In this document: positions 11,571 through 23,236 of the stretch, piece after piece
How positions within the stretch are numbered: the first letter of the stretch is position 1
How the letters are laid out: every line of letters starts with the position of its first letter
Origin: Rotaria sordida
Lineage: Eukaryota; Rotifera; Eurotatoria; Philodinida; Philodinidae
DNA length: 64,000 nt
Direction of reading: 5' to 3'
NCBI GenBank assembly: GCA_905250125.1
Contig: CAJNOL010000701.1
Span: 1 to 64,000 of the forward strand
Program-made: the position numbers and the translations under genes
Notes under the pieces: model-generated
The model's input: the letters and a program-made list of their open reading frames with translations, nothing else
Databases searched by the model: none
Told to the model about the DNA's origin: nothing

Positions 11571-14419
11571 CATATATATTGGTAAAATAAAATTATTATA
11601 TATATGTTAAGAAAAAAAACAAACAAATCTTTTCGTTTATTTTTGTCTTTAATATAAAATAACACAAGAGAATGTATTTTTTGTTTATATTTTATCTTTT
11701 AACTGAGAAATATTTGATGATTTAAACTAAATATATAAAATAAACTAAAACCAATTAGAATATTTAATAATTATCAATAATGAATTTTCACCATCAACAC
11801 GAATAATAGATTCTTTTTTTTTTATTCAATGTTTTACTTGAAAAGTTTTTTTTTCTCGTTATCAAATATTCTTCAACATTCCAATTTCCGATGAGACATT
11901 CTTATCCTTCGATTGTAACAGTGGTATATATATCCTACAAACCTATGTTACTCATAAACTAAAGAATAAAAATTCTTTAAATGAGTTATCACATTACTTA
12001 CAATAAATTTACATTTATTACGACCAGCATTTCAAGAGTAGGTGTGAAATCGATAATTATTTTCTTAGTTTTTGAAGAATTATATATATATATCATTTGT
12101 TCATGATTTCTCAATTTTTCAAGGTTGAAATATTTGTCTTGGTTAATGATTAAATGAAGTTTTTTCAAGCCTTTTTTTTTTAATATTTCGAACAGAATTA
12201 AAAGAAGAAAAATATTTATCACGACCAAATTGAAATCTTATTTGAATAGAATAAACTCTCATACGACTCTGTGTACCTATTGTTTGTCAATTTTTGCAAT
12301 ATTCGACTTTTCAATGACAGTCAAAACTTAGTTTTCAAAATAGAGATATATAACCAATAACCAGTTTCAATTCATGGTGATCAGGTTTTTTTTAGTTTTA
12401 ATAAAGAATAATGATGCTGGTTTTTTTCTAACAGTTGTATAATCAAATACAAAATCTTCTTGATGATAAGAATGATGATTTATAAAATATACGTTTTCTA
12501 GTTTGATTCTCAAATTGAATGAAAGATTAGAAAATATTCTATTAATATAATATTCAAAATCATTTCTATTCAATAAGACAAGAAAGATTGAGTATGTTGT
12601 GATATTTTCAAACTTAACGCGACCATATTTTTCGATACATTGTGACATTAACCGATTAGAATCAGATTTTTGTTCGAGAAATTTATTAATTTTTAATTTG
12701 AGGTAATTGTTTTTATTCATTTTGCTATGAAAATTATTTATTATATAAATGATAAAGTAACCAAGTTCTAAATGAATAACATTTACAACTATCGACATCT
12801 TATACTCTACTATTTGCAGAGTAGAACTGTAATTTTCATCTAATTGATTAATAAGTTATAGGAAAGAACAAACTTTTTACAATGAGATAATTTGAATCAA
12901 ACTAGAAATAGAAGATTTTTCAGAAAAGCAATTGGATTTTTTGGATTTAACAAGTCATTTTTAGGATTTTAGAAACTCAGGAACAGCTTTGACCACAATC
13001 TTACAAGACTTTCAGCTCGAAATCCTATAAAAATAGACGTATTTAAATGTAAATATCCAAATTAAACTTCCAATAGTTCGAGAAATCAATTAATTAAGAG
13101 AGTTCTTCTGAAGGGAAAAACAGTAAGGGTTTCAGTGTTGAAGTCTGCTGTTTCCTCCTCGAAGCTTCTATTACGTTCGGTGCATTATTCTTCCAAAGGG
13201 TATTCTGTTGTGAGAAAGAGTTTAGAAAACAAATTCAATCTGAATTGTCGATATCTTGAGAAAATAATCCAACTCTATTTCTGTATCACAATCATACAAC
13301 TTCAGACAGTTGTTATTCTATCAATTGATGTTATTATGTAATATGAATGGAACTAATGTGAAATCTTGTCGTACTGATTAAAGACAAGAATACAATTGAC
13401 CTGATAAGAAGTTCAATCCTAAAGATCTTTGCTACTATTTTTATTATGTTTACAAAATCTAATAACTCATCTCCATTACGGTTTAAAAGATAGTTATCGG
13501 TATCCATTATCATCACTTATTGATTTATAATCTAATTACAGTATGTTATTCATTAAGTATTATTCATTTGAATGTTAGAATGATGACTTTTAATGATAAC
13601 AATGATCATCGATAATAAGATACAAATATTTTAAGATTATACCAATAGAATTCGATTTTTTTGTAGAATGATAAAACAATTGAATATTGAAAAATAGACT
13701 TTTTGCAAGAATATTCTCTTATCTATCTGGAAATTGTAACAATGTCGAAGTTTGTAGAACGATCTTTTTCTACAGCAGACATTTTAGACGACAATACAAT
13801 TAGCAAAAGAATGCTGATGATAGTATTTAATAATATCTTTTATTTTTTTTTGTCTCTGATTATTTTTTTCTGCTTTACGGACAGATTTATTGGCAAAAGT
13901 TCTTCATCGAACGGATTTCAATCTTTATAGAAAACAAACACATTTACTAATCAAAAATATTTTATTATAAGAGTTTATAGAATAGATGAATCTAATATTC
14001 GCCACGTTTTGCTTTTAATTTTTTCAAAGTCTTTACTCTGACACGAACCAAATAATTTTAACTAATATTAATATGAACCTAATTATATTATCTTGATTTT
14101 TCTTTAGATTATGTTTATGTGTCGATTCAATCTGAAAAAGATCATTAATATTTCAGATGCTATATGCAATAGTTAGTTCAGATTCATTATCTTTTAACTT
14201 GTCAGTTGAAGCAAGATAGTTGGATGCAACTGAAATTCATGATGATTTCCTCTACGGAAGTCTAAGATTTAGGAAAAGCAGATGTTGTATAGGATTGCGA
14301 GCTCGTGCAGTCATCTGTCTTTTCTACTCGAGGTTTACTTGAGTGAAAGTCTAGCTCTTTTTTTGTCTGTTATTTATTTGAATATTAAGATATTTGTTAG
14401 CAGTTAAAAAAAATAGTGT
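11571..14419. other. Intergenic region without supported genes
   Basis: About 2.8 kb. Short open frames at 11998-12228 (minus), 12367-12798 (minus) and 13703-13930 (plus) lack recognisable motifs. The 143-codon minus frame at 12367-12798 is the longest and could be a decayed gene. No splice-consistent extension was found. Poly-A/T and TA runs are common. Confidence 0.4.
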
Positions 14420-14988
14420 ATGAGACTGTTTGATACAAGGATTAAAAAATTCGAGGCATTGGTTAATGTTATTAACAATTTCCCTGTTGATTTATTCATG
14501 AATGTTCGTATTTTGTTTGTGAGTAAAATTTTTCGTCCATTTGAACATGATTTATTCTCACGAATCTCTGAAGTCTTTTCATGAGTCGAATATTTAACGG
14601 TACTAAATATAACGAAACAACTAAAGAAACAACCAACTCAGCTAGAAAAATGTACAAAACATCCTCGATTATTGAATATTCCTATTCAAGATGTGTTGTT
14701 TCGATGAAAATACTGACGGTGATTTACGGACAGTGTGAGTTTTCGATGAATAGTTTACTGAAACTGTACATTCGTAACTCTAATCTTAGTGAACTAGATA
14801 TGTCTTTTGGTCATATAAATTATGTAGAACAATTTCGTTTCTATACTGACACATGTTTATCTTGTCTGAAAAAGCTTCAAATGAAATACACACATATGTT
14901 GACTGTAACAGAGAATTTTATAAGTAATAAAACACGTAACAACTGTGTAATGTTGAAATACACTATTTTTGAAGAACTAGTGATGTAA
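14420..14988 (+). pseudogene. Decayed F-box/LRR-like gene fragment (copy A)
   Basis: Reading the plus strand in shifting frames gives family-like stretches separated by stops and frameshifts. First is RLFDTRIKKF...FMNVRILFVSKIFRPFEHDLF, interrupted by TGA at about 14581, then VEYLTVLN in the same frame. A frame change leads to SSIIEY, NYVEQFRFYTDTCL, LKKLQMKYTHMLTVTENF and TRNNCVMLKY. The order of these pieces matches the middle and C-terminal part of the divergent F-box/LRR-like family as I know it from bdelloid rotifers. The tail matches pseudogene copy B in this window (LSVKKLRIRYQHLITATKDF). The F-box itself is not found upstream. The open 135-codon frame at 14581-14988 is the remnant's largest piece, not an intact gene. 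Confidence 0.65.
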
Positions 14989-15747
14989 TCGAGAATTTTG
15001 TTGTTTTTCCTTGTTCTATTAGGATATTGTTTTGTTCAGTTTGAATTATTAAGATTTATAATAAAGAAAAAAAAAACATTAAATATGTAGAAATATTTTT
15101 TAGAAAATATTTCATTGATATTGAAGTGCTATTATTGACTGCATAATAATGAAATATAAATAGAATATATTTATTTAATCTATTTGATTACATTCTTAGT
15201 TTAGTCGACTATTATTTTTGACCTACAATCGTAAAAGTATAATAAAGTTGGTGTAGGATACGATCTTTTAAATTTATTTTGACTCTTTCTATTCTAAAAC
15301 AATTTTTTCACTATCATACGACTCTGACTGAATTTTCTGATAATTTCTACACTATATCTCTTCCAAAGTAATATAAATAAAAAATTAGAAGTCACTGAAA
15401 ATGAACTATATATATATATTGAGCACTAGGATATGTCTGAAATTCATTTTGGCAAGATGAACCAAAGCTTTTGTAAAAAATTATATAAGATATAGAAAAT
15501 AATTTTCAATCGGCATAAATAAAAAAAAGCTTATTTGGAAAAGTGATATCCATCAATGTGTGTAATTTTGAGATTAATAATTCAAGAATTTCACAAAGGA
15601 GCTTCTACAATAAGATGAATAGAAAATGAGACAGTTCGAAAAAATTATACCTTTTTTAAGACAACATTGATATTGAGTGGTTTTCGAATTAGTCGGTATA
15701 TATCTTTAATTCAGAGTTTTGTGTATTATTACATTCTGTTTAAACAT
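14989..15747. other. Intergenic region
   Basis: About 760 bp of AT-rich sequence between the F-box remnant and tRNA-Tyr, with a short TA run near 15408-15418. No feature is supported. Confidence 0.4.
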
Positions 15748-15839
15748 CCGAACTTAGCTCAGCTGGCAGAGCGGTAGGCTGTAATGGTATATTAATCGTA
15801 GTAACCTATAGGTCCCCAGTTCAAATCTGGGAGTTCGGA
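15748..15839 (+). tRNA. tRNA-Tyr (anticodon GTA) with a 19-nt intron
   Basis: The 7-bp acceptor stem CCGAACT pairs with AGTTCGG, with discriminator A at 15839. The D-arm TAGCTCAGCTGGCAGAGCG and the T-arm CCCAG/TTCAAAT/CTGGG are canonical and match the internal Pol III A and B boxes. The anticodon arm is GTAGG-CTGTA-(intron)-CCTAT, giving anticodon GTA. The canonical position for the intron, one base 3' of the anticodon, gives an intron at 15785-15803 (19 nt). tRNA-Tyr genes carry an intron here across most eukaryotes. A T10 tract follows. Confidence 0.95.
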
Positions 15840-15846
15840 TTTATAA

Positions 15847-15856
15847 TTTTTTTTTT
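15847..15856 (+). terminator. RNA polymerase III terminator
   Basis: A run of ten T on the coding strand starts eight bases after the mature end of tRNA-Tyr, as expected for Pol III termination. Confidence 0.85.
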
Positions 15857-17246
15857 CGTTCTGTCCCTATGATTGTAGTATGATGAAATTAAAGGTGAAA
15901 GGTAAATTATAAATATCTTCGTATTTTAATTGATTTCTCAATCAATTTTGTTTTATTTATCTTGTTGATTTCACTGATATGAAAAATTAGTTGGTTAGAT
16001 TTAGTAAATGATTTTTATCAATATATAAATAGAATAGAATAAGTAGTATAGTTAGCAAATATAAGCAGTTTTTAATATTGTACTTATATCTTTTATTATT
16101 ATGTCTATGACAAATTTTCTTAAACACTAGAAGACAGTTGCACTCGTAGTTGCTTCACACGAGGAAATTAAAATTTATTATGTAGTGAAAAATTGCTTTC
16201 TCTTTAAGATTTATTTTATAAGTTGTATCTATTAGAATATAAATTCATCCTATTGAAATCAATTCAAATGAAAGTTTCTATATTTTATATAATTATAATA
16301 CAATACTTGCAAAAAATTTCACTATCAGGTAAAAAATATCTAAACTTTAATCCTTCAGTTTCATTATTTGATTACAAATAGAGTATATTGAACTCCGATC
16401 GCAAAGGACTAATCAACACTTGATCAATCTTCATGCGAAGTCTCTAGAAGGTCAATATAGATTTTATTTTCTCTGGATGAGAATATCTCAACAAAGAAAT
16501 CAAATCTTATGACGTTAGACTCCTCATTCGACAATTCAGTGTTGCCTCTATTACTAATAAATATTGCATGTCAAACGGTTTTAATTTGTCTGATTTATGA
16601 CATATTCTTTGGATAATCTTCACATGAGAATTATTGAGAATCGTTGAAAAATAACTCATATCTTCGGCTAATTTTAACCATTCGCTTAGAAATTTTCTTC
16701 AATAACTGTCCCGTTCTAGTGAAGTTTTTCTTAAAAATTTCACGATTGTAGGCATTGATGAAGAAGAAATCGTCCAAGACAATGATAGCTTCTTCGCACC
16801 TCAAGACTACAATGTACTGAAGCACTCTATCTATGAAACAATATAGACAAAGTCTTTTTTGTTTTTAGACTCTAGGGAAAAAAAACAATCTTAGTATTGG
16901 AATTTCTTGCGACTACTGTATATGATAAATTACGTTGCAAATGACGTTTCAAAGTCGAAATATTGTTTATGAAAAGTTCAATTGATATTTAAAAAAAATA
17001 TAGTTTCAGATTTTGTTAAATAAAGTGAACATATTTGAAAAATTTTCAAAAATGTTTTACTACTAAAAATTATGAACAAAAACAAAAGAAGAATTAAGAC
17101 AATCAATGTTTTTGTTTTTAATTGAACCAAGCTTTTTGTGAATTTCTTTAGTTGAATAATTATTGTTTGCTATATTTTTAACGTTGAATTGAATATCGTT
17201 GATGTACACGACTTGTTGTTCGACTTCTATTGTTTCAATATAATAT
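15857..17246. other. Intergenic region
   Basis: About 1.4 kb. The only coding-like piece is a minus-strand frame around 16631-16825 containing ISKRMVKISRRYELFFNDSQ; it has no recognisable domain or splice partner. The rest is AT-rich and featureless. Confidence 0.4.
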
Positions 17247-18128
17247 TTAGACTCTTCTTAATCGTTTTATATCTCTTGAATAACAAAACATAGTACAAAC
17301 TACACTTGCAAGTGCAATATCAACACAAAGAAAACTAATTCGAAATTGATACACAGGTGGATCCATCCAGAAACCCATAAAAATGAATGCACAGTACGGT
17401 AATCCGCTAGCAATAAGAATACTAACAAGAGCAATAACACGTTGAATCAGAGCTAATTGACGTTGTGCAGCAACAATTATTGATCCTGATATAAGACAGG
17501 CACTAACACGTCTACGTACACTTATAATATATTGAATTAAATGATGATAAAAATATGCAATTAATACAAGTGGAATAGTATAGCAATATATAGCATAATA
17601 CATAGTCCAACCACTAGAACGAATTGGTATTATACACATATTCATATAAATATCATATTGAAGTTGATTTGTGATAGATAATGGTATAAATGTTCCAAGA
17701 ATACAGAATAACCATTGAAATATAATAAAAAGAAATTGAACACGACGTTTATGTAACCATTGATAATCATATAAAACAACACGAGTAAAACGTTGCATAG
17801 CCTCCATTACATATGAATAGTAGAGTAGAGCACAACCACTGTAAAAAACAAATGCCGAAGACATACAAAATGGATTATATAATTGATTTCGAACACCATC
17901 AATAACAGCAATATCACTTCTTAATACCGATATAGCAATAGTGAAATGAACTGAACTATAAATTAATGACGATAAAAATGTATTGCTTGCAAGAAGTGAT
18001 GAAACTGATAGATTTCGACCTTGAGATAAAGTTATAACAATCAGATAGATAAATGAAACTACTAAGGCAATAGCAGTACTAATTAACATGCTTATTGATC
18101 CAACAAATTCTAACCAATTTGCAGCCAT
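17247..18128 (-). CDS. Rhodopsin-like seven-TM receptor (orphan)
   Basis: One exon, 293 aa, with seven hydrophobic segments starting about residue 9. The class A cysteine pair is present: C88 at the start of TM3 and C165 in the second extracellular loop. The DRY position reads QRF (112-114), so the Arg is kept but the acidic residue is lost. A basic third intracellular loop (RRRVSACLIS) precedes TM6. No NPxxY is seen in TM7 (VDIALASVVCTMFCYS), and the C-tail is very short (RDIKRLRRV). Short intronless rhodopsin-like receptors with relaxed motifs form large expanded sets in bdelloid genomes, and this fits that style. Ligand unknown. The ATG at 18128-18126 gives a normal short extracellular N-terminus with no signal peptide. 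Confidence 0.85.
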   Translation of the reverse strand: MAANWLEFVGSISMLISTAIALVVSFIYLIVITLSQGRNLSVSSLLASNTFLSSLIYSSVHFTIAISVLRSDIAVIDGVRNQLYNPFCMSSAFVFYSGCALLYYSYVMEAMQRFTRVVLYDYQWLHKRRVQFLFIIFQWLFCILGTFIPLSITNQLQYDIYMNMCIIPIRSSGWTMYYAIYCYTIPLVLIAYFYHHLIQYIISVRRRVSACLISGSIIVAAQRQLALIQRVIALVSILIASGLPYCAFIFMGFWMDPPVYQFRISFLCVDIALASVVCTMFCYSRDIKRLRRV

Positions 18129-19169
18129 TATTAAAATTAAAGTATATTTTCGAAAATGACTACAATAGAATAGCGCAACAATTTCTTTTTTTTTTTGGAG
18201 AGAGCCACACAGTAAGAACGTGATAATAATAATAATGGGAGAGGGTACACATTTATTCTTCTCTTAAATAATGGTTGCGTGATTATTTCCTCAAAACATC
18301 ATAGGATATTCAATCTGCTTACTTATTTAATTTTTTATCGATCGCCAGATGCATGGCTACTAACTAAAAAGTGTCACGACAATACATTTAGCCCGATTAA
18401 CGATAATATTATAATGAATAATGAATATAAATACAAATAGAAGATTTCCTCAGTAGAACGCGAATATAAAATCATTGTTGTCCAGTGAAAAATTCGGTTA
18501 AATATAGAATAAAAATAATCAAAGAGAAATATAATCATCATCTCTTGAAGAATATTTAAGGTAAAGCAGAATTTTATTTTCTCCAAAGTTTTTTTGTTTC
18601 ATTTTCAGTCAAACTTCTTAAGACGGAATAGCAATATTGTAACTTAAAAATATGTTTTTTTTTTTTTGTTTTTATCTTATCTCATCTTCATCATCGTGAT
18701 AATTAGAAGATGGAAATTGGATGCTGAACTAGTTGTTTAGAATTGAGTGTCGATTGCATGTTTCTTTATGATTATCCTTGGCACTCATTCAACCAAATCT
18801 TTAATGTAATTTGAGATGAATGTAGACAGAAAAAGCGCTAAACTCACCTATATATTGACAAGAATTTTTTTATTTTTAATTTTTATGGAATAATTTTCGT
18901 CATAATATACCTAACTGACTTGCCCATCTATCTACTGATGAAATTCATTCTTTAAATTTTGTTTATTATACATATTCACAATGCTTCGAGGAATAGATTT
19001 GATCAATCAATAGAACAGAGAAATAAGTAGAGATCTTGTAAAGAAAATTTTTCAAAAAAAAATGCAAAAATAACTTATAGTTGATATATAGATGAACATA
19101 ATCATTTTTTTATCTGTATGCATTCCATCATACTCTATATGAATGAATGAACGCAATTAATTCATTTAT
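18129..19169. other. Intergenic region upstream of the 7TM gene
   Basis: About 1 kb, AT-rich. It includes a less AT-rich patch just upstream of the receptor (18190-18260) that may be its promoter. The 70-codon minus-strand frame at 18374-18586 is not coding-like. Confidence 0.4.
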
Positions 19170-21643
19170 GATCAAGTTTGACGGAAAAAAATGTCTTTTT
19201 GAGCACTAAAAAAAAAGACAATTGAGCACCAAATTAGTTATAGGTGATGAGAGCACCAAGAAATAAGATAAATGAGCATCAAATTTATTACATGTGAAAT
19301 ATGCACCAAATGAAAAAAAGATATTAAAAAGATACATCAATTCTATTTTAAAAGAATCAAACTATTATTCGGATATAAACAGATGCTAAGTTATGACAAG
19401 CTCAACTCAAATTGTATAATCTCATTCCTTTTTGTAAATTATGGTACGCAAACGAGTAACTCTGTATACATACAGTGCGGGCCGTAAAAAGCATGTACTT
19501 TTTTGTTTTTACGCATAAATGAGTAAAAAGGATAGTCTGAAGATTTTCTTTCATATCAGAGTTTGTAGAGAATTTTTCGCTGATCATTTTGGTAAAAAAA
19601 GTTTTTAATTTTCATTGAATAATAACGATTTTATAACCAAAATACTAAACACTGTAAAAAATAGTAAAGAAAAAAGTTTAGCAAACTTTTAGTATTTGGC
19701 TAATTTCTACGTTATTTCACCACGTCTAAAAGATGTTCTATATACCATTCGATGCAGAATTTCACGAGCTACATTTTGGTAACAAGCACTTGAATTTATT
19801 ATAGTTAGTTATTAATTAACTATTGGTTAATTATTAGTTAATTATCAGTTAATGGTAATTAGTAAATAGTTAATAAAATTTCGATTTGTTTTTAAATTCT
19901 GACTCTTTCATATGAAAGAGCATTAAAAACTGAACAAAACTCTATAATTACTATTTGGAAAGCAACGAATTTAGTGAGGTTTTAGCGTGATTTTCAGAGT
20001 ATGGTCTTCTGTAATTAGATATAGTACTCATTATTTTCAATAAATTCAAACATGAAACGACACATGAAATACGCGCAAACTGGCGCATTTTAAAGAGTAT
20101 CATTTGCCCTTTCAAATGACATGTCGCTGCTTTCTCTCCGATATTCTATACAAATGTTACAATGTCTTTAGTTGTAAGAACTAATTTAAGCTATCTCTTC
20201 TAGCCATTTTTCTGTATTTTTGCATTCTATATTTCGAAAGACATTGTAATATTTGTATAGAATATCGGAGAGAAAGCAGCGACATGTCATTTGAAAGGGC
20301 AAATGATACTCTTTAAAATGCGCCAGTTTGCGCGTATTTCATGTGTCGTTTCATGTTTGAATTTATTGAAAATAATGAGTACTATATCTAATTACAGAAG
20401 ACCATACTCTGAAAATCACGCTAAAACCTCACTAAATTCGTTGCTTTCCAAATAGTAATTATAGAGTTTTGTTCAGTTTTTAATGCTCTTTCATATGAAA
20501 GAGTCAGAATTTAAAAACAAATCGAAATTTTATTAACTATTTACTAATTACCATTAACTGATAATTAACTAATAATTAACCAATAGTTAATTAATAACTA
20601 ACTATAATAAATTTAAGTGCTTGTTACCAAAATGTAGCCCGTGAAATTCTGCATCGAATGGTATATAGAACATCTTTTAGACGTGGTGAAATAACGTAGA
20701 AATTAGCCAAATACTAAAAGTTTGCTAAACTTTTTTCTTTACTATTTTTTACAGTGTTTAGTATTTTGGCTATAAAATCATTATTATTCAATGAAAATTA
20801 AAAACTTTTTTTACCAAAATGATCAGCGAAAAATTCTCTACAAACTCTGATATGAAAGAAAATCTTCAGACTATCCTTTTTACTCATTTATGCGTAAAAA
20901 CAAAAAAGTACATGCTTTTTACGGCCCGCACTGTACGACAAATTTGAGAATTATAATAATACATATTTCTGTGAAGAGCTATAAAATGCCAAACAAAGAA
21001 TATCAATTTTTGAATATCGTCCAAACACTCGATAAAGCTAATCAAGAGTGTGGGTGTGGGTATGAGTGCACGAGTAGATCCTCTCCTTACACCTACACCT
21101 AACATCCTGCTTGGTAGTTTCTCCACTCAAATTATGTACATGTCCAACTGGCACGAAGTTATATTGATGCAAATATTCAGTTGGCTGAGCAATATTACTG
21201 AAACATTATGAATTAACTGATAAAACTCGTTCGGAGCTTCTAGGTAAACGACAAGCAAAAGGTCGAGCAAAAAAAGTACGATATGCTTTATTATTATAAA
21301 ATGGACTTTTCATTTTTTTTTTTGCATATTGATTTAGTACTCATATCTATTATGTATCCTATTTGTTATTAATATAAAAATTTTTTGTTCTTATTTCACA
21401 TGTTTGAATTTGGTGGTCAGTTGTCTTATTTTTTTATGCTCTTTTCATCTATAACCAACTAGGTGCTCAATTGTCTTGTTTTTTGTTGCTCATTTGCCTT
21501 ATTTTTCGATGTTCTTTTCACACTTAACTAATTTGATGTTTAATTGTCTTATATTTTGATGCTCTTTTCACCTATAACTAATTTGATGCTTAATTGTCTT
21601 ATTTTTTGACGCTCAAAAGACATGTCGTCCAAGTTTGACTATA
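19170..21643. mobile_element. Outer inverted-repeat element with ~50-bp subterminal tandem repeats (host of the inner palindrome)
   Basis: The edges are inverted copies: left TCAAGTTTGACGG...ATGTCTTTTTGAGC and right, read on the minus strand, TCAAACTTGGACGACATGTC. Inside each edge is a tandem array of a ~50-bp unit (GAGCACCAAATTAGTTATAG type). There are about 2-3 copies at 19200-19320 and about 5 copies in inverted orientation at 21395-21620. Excluding the inner element (19473-20933), the element is about 1.0 kb. The interior at 20936-21394 holds a GT-rich hairpin (21045-21105) and a 29-codon coding-like tail (21210-21299) containing TRSELLGKRQAKGRAKK. No transposase is present; the superfamily is not determinable from sequence alone. 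Confidence 0.6.
19473..20933. mobile_element. 1,461-bp near-perfect palindromic element (Tc1/mariner-like, non-autonomous)
   Basis: The two 697-bp arms (19473-20169 and 20237-20933) are inverted copies around a 67-bp spacer, with only a handful of substitutions seen and no net length change. The termini start CAGTGCGGGCCGTAAAAAGC and are flanked by TA on both sides (19471-19472, 20934-20935), as for Tc1/mariner insertions. No transposase frame is present; short open frames at both ends are mirror images of each other. High arm identity implies a recent origin or arm conversion. It is inserted inside the outer element 19170-21643. Confidence 0.9.
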
Positions 21644-21773
21644 ATTAATGACGTAGCAATTAGAAGTGGTGTCAAGGACGGTATTGAGCACTTATATATA
21701 ATGCACTTTATCGAAACGCAGATGTTTATTTAAATATACAATGCTCTTAAGAGAATTGCGAAGTAGAATTAGC

Positions 21774-22367
21774 ATGACTAATTTACTTGTTAGCATTTTT
21801 AATCTAGCGGATGAAATTTTACTGATTATTTACAAGAAATAAAATAATATTGATATACTATATTCACTTGTTGGTATTAATCGAAAATTCGATGATAATA
21901 AGGAAAAAACTATAGAGGATTATGAGAGTTTTTAAAACAGGTACTACTTACTCTTGTGTAAAGCTTCATGTTCAATTAGAAGAGTTCACTAAACATTCGT
22001 ATGTATACTCACATCTAGTGTTTCTTACCCTTTAGTAGATTGTTAGTTATTTTCTGAATCTCTACGAGTTATTTCTCCATAATACTAGGAAATTGTTTTT
22101 GTCTTTTTTTATTTTTCAACAGTGCGACCTATTGTCGTAGACTTCGATTATGTAGAGAACAATATCTTGACACAAATACACATTTACTCTCTGTGAAAAA
22201 GCTTCGAATAAGATATCAACATTTGATAACTGCAACCAAGGATTTTATCATCAATATAAAACATGTCAATTGTGCAAAATTAAAACGTATGGGTTTCAGA
22301 AATCCAATAGTGCATGTAGAAAATTTTGAACTTCATTCTCTACATGTGAATACATTGTTGTGTTAAG
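21774..22367 (+). pseudogene. Decayed F-box/LRR-like gene fragment (copy B)
   Basis: An ATG at 21774 opens a clear F-box start (LADEILLIIYKK, then an in-frame TAA, then NNIDILYSLVGINRKFDDN). This aligns with the intact gene at 55595 (LPDEILLSIFQYL...DVLYSFYNLNTRL). After a degraded stretch, the C-terminal part resumes at about 22130 with LSVKKLRIRYQHLITATKDF, VNCAKLKRMGFRNPIVHVEN and a stop at 22365-22367. The central LRR-like region is missing: about 600 bp against 1,719 coding bp in the intact gene. Stop codon, deletion and frame changes make it a pseudogene. It lies ~130 bp from the nested transposon. Confidence 0.75.
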
Positions 22368-23236
22368 TTTCATTAATGTATAAATAAAAAAAAAACAAAT
22401 TCTATTTTACAGACACACACACACACACATATATATATCATACGTATATGTGATCAAATTTCAACATGATGATCTTATATTTGTCATTTTAAAGAAAAAA
22501 TGAAACATGTTTATTTTGTATATAAATATCGTGAATTTTCATTCTAAATATTTATTGAGTAAAACTTTATCTTTTAACATATAATTAAAAGCATAGAAGA
22601 AGTTCAATTTTATAGAAAACTTTATCAATAAATTATTTTCTTTTTCGATATTCATATAGTATACTAAACCTTCAGACTATGTATTTGTTTGAAATGCAAT
22701 TTTTAGACTTTATTTATTTTCCAATGATGACAATGTTACATGATTGTAATACAAAACACAGTAAGAATATGTAGAGATATTTTCATGTTGTTATATATTT
22801 CTAAAATTTTATATGATACTAATCACAGAGAATATATATGTTTATTTATTCTTAAGGAATATGTATTTTTACAGCATTCGATCTTTTCGGAAAGTATATA
22901 ATAGATTATTTAGAATATTCTTTTTTTTTATTCATCTATAATAATATAATGAAGATATTATCGTTGAATATTCTTCCCTTTTTCTTCCGAAACAACGTAA
23001 ATTAGAATGCAATATGAATTCATGGACATCTTCTTTTTGTTTTCATTGTCTACTAACATAGGATAACATTTATAGTCAGTACATTTTCTATTGTTTTCCT
23101 TTCTATTCTATTCTATTCTTTTCTTTTGTCTAAATCACAATTGTACCTATTACAGACCGTTTAATATCATTAGTTCGTTCGATTAGTACAAGATAACAAG
23201 TCAGATAAAAATAATAACAACATTTATCATTGGAGT
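22368..23236. other. Intergenic region upstream of the CDK gene
   Basis: Contains a CA/TA microsatellite (about 22411-22438) and a TTCTA-type pentamer run (about 23100-23125). No gene is seen. The kinase promoter should lie at its right end. Confidence 0.4.

Noticed and set aside
12367-12798. 143-codon minus-strand frame
   Set aside because: No recognisable motif, low-complexity AT-driven composition, no splice extension; not supportable as a gene.
16631-16825. 64-codon minus-strand frame with a basic segment
   Set aside because: Too short, no family resemblance and no splice partner found.
19402-21126. Open frames at the two ends of the palindromic element (19402-19587, 20884-21126, 20890-21102)
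   Set aside because: They lie in the inverted arms or across their edges, mirror each other, and have no coding features.
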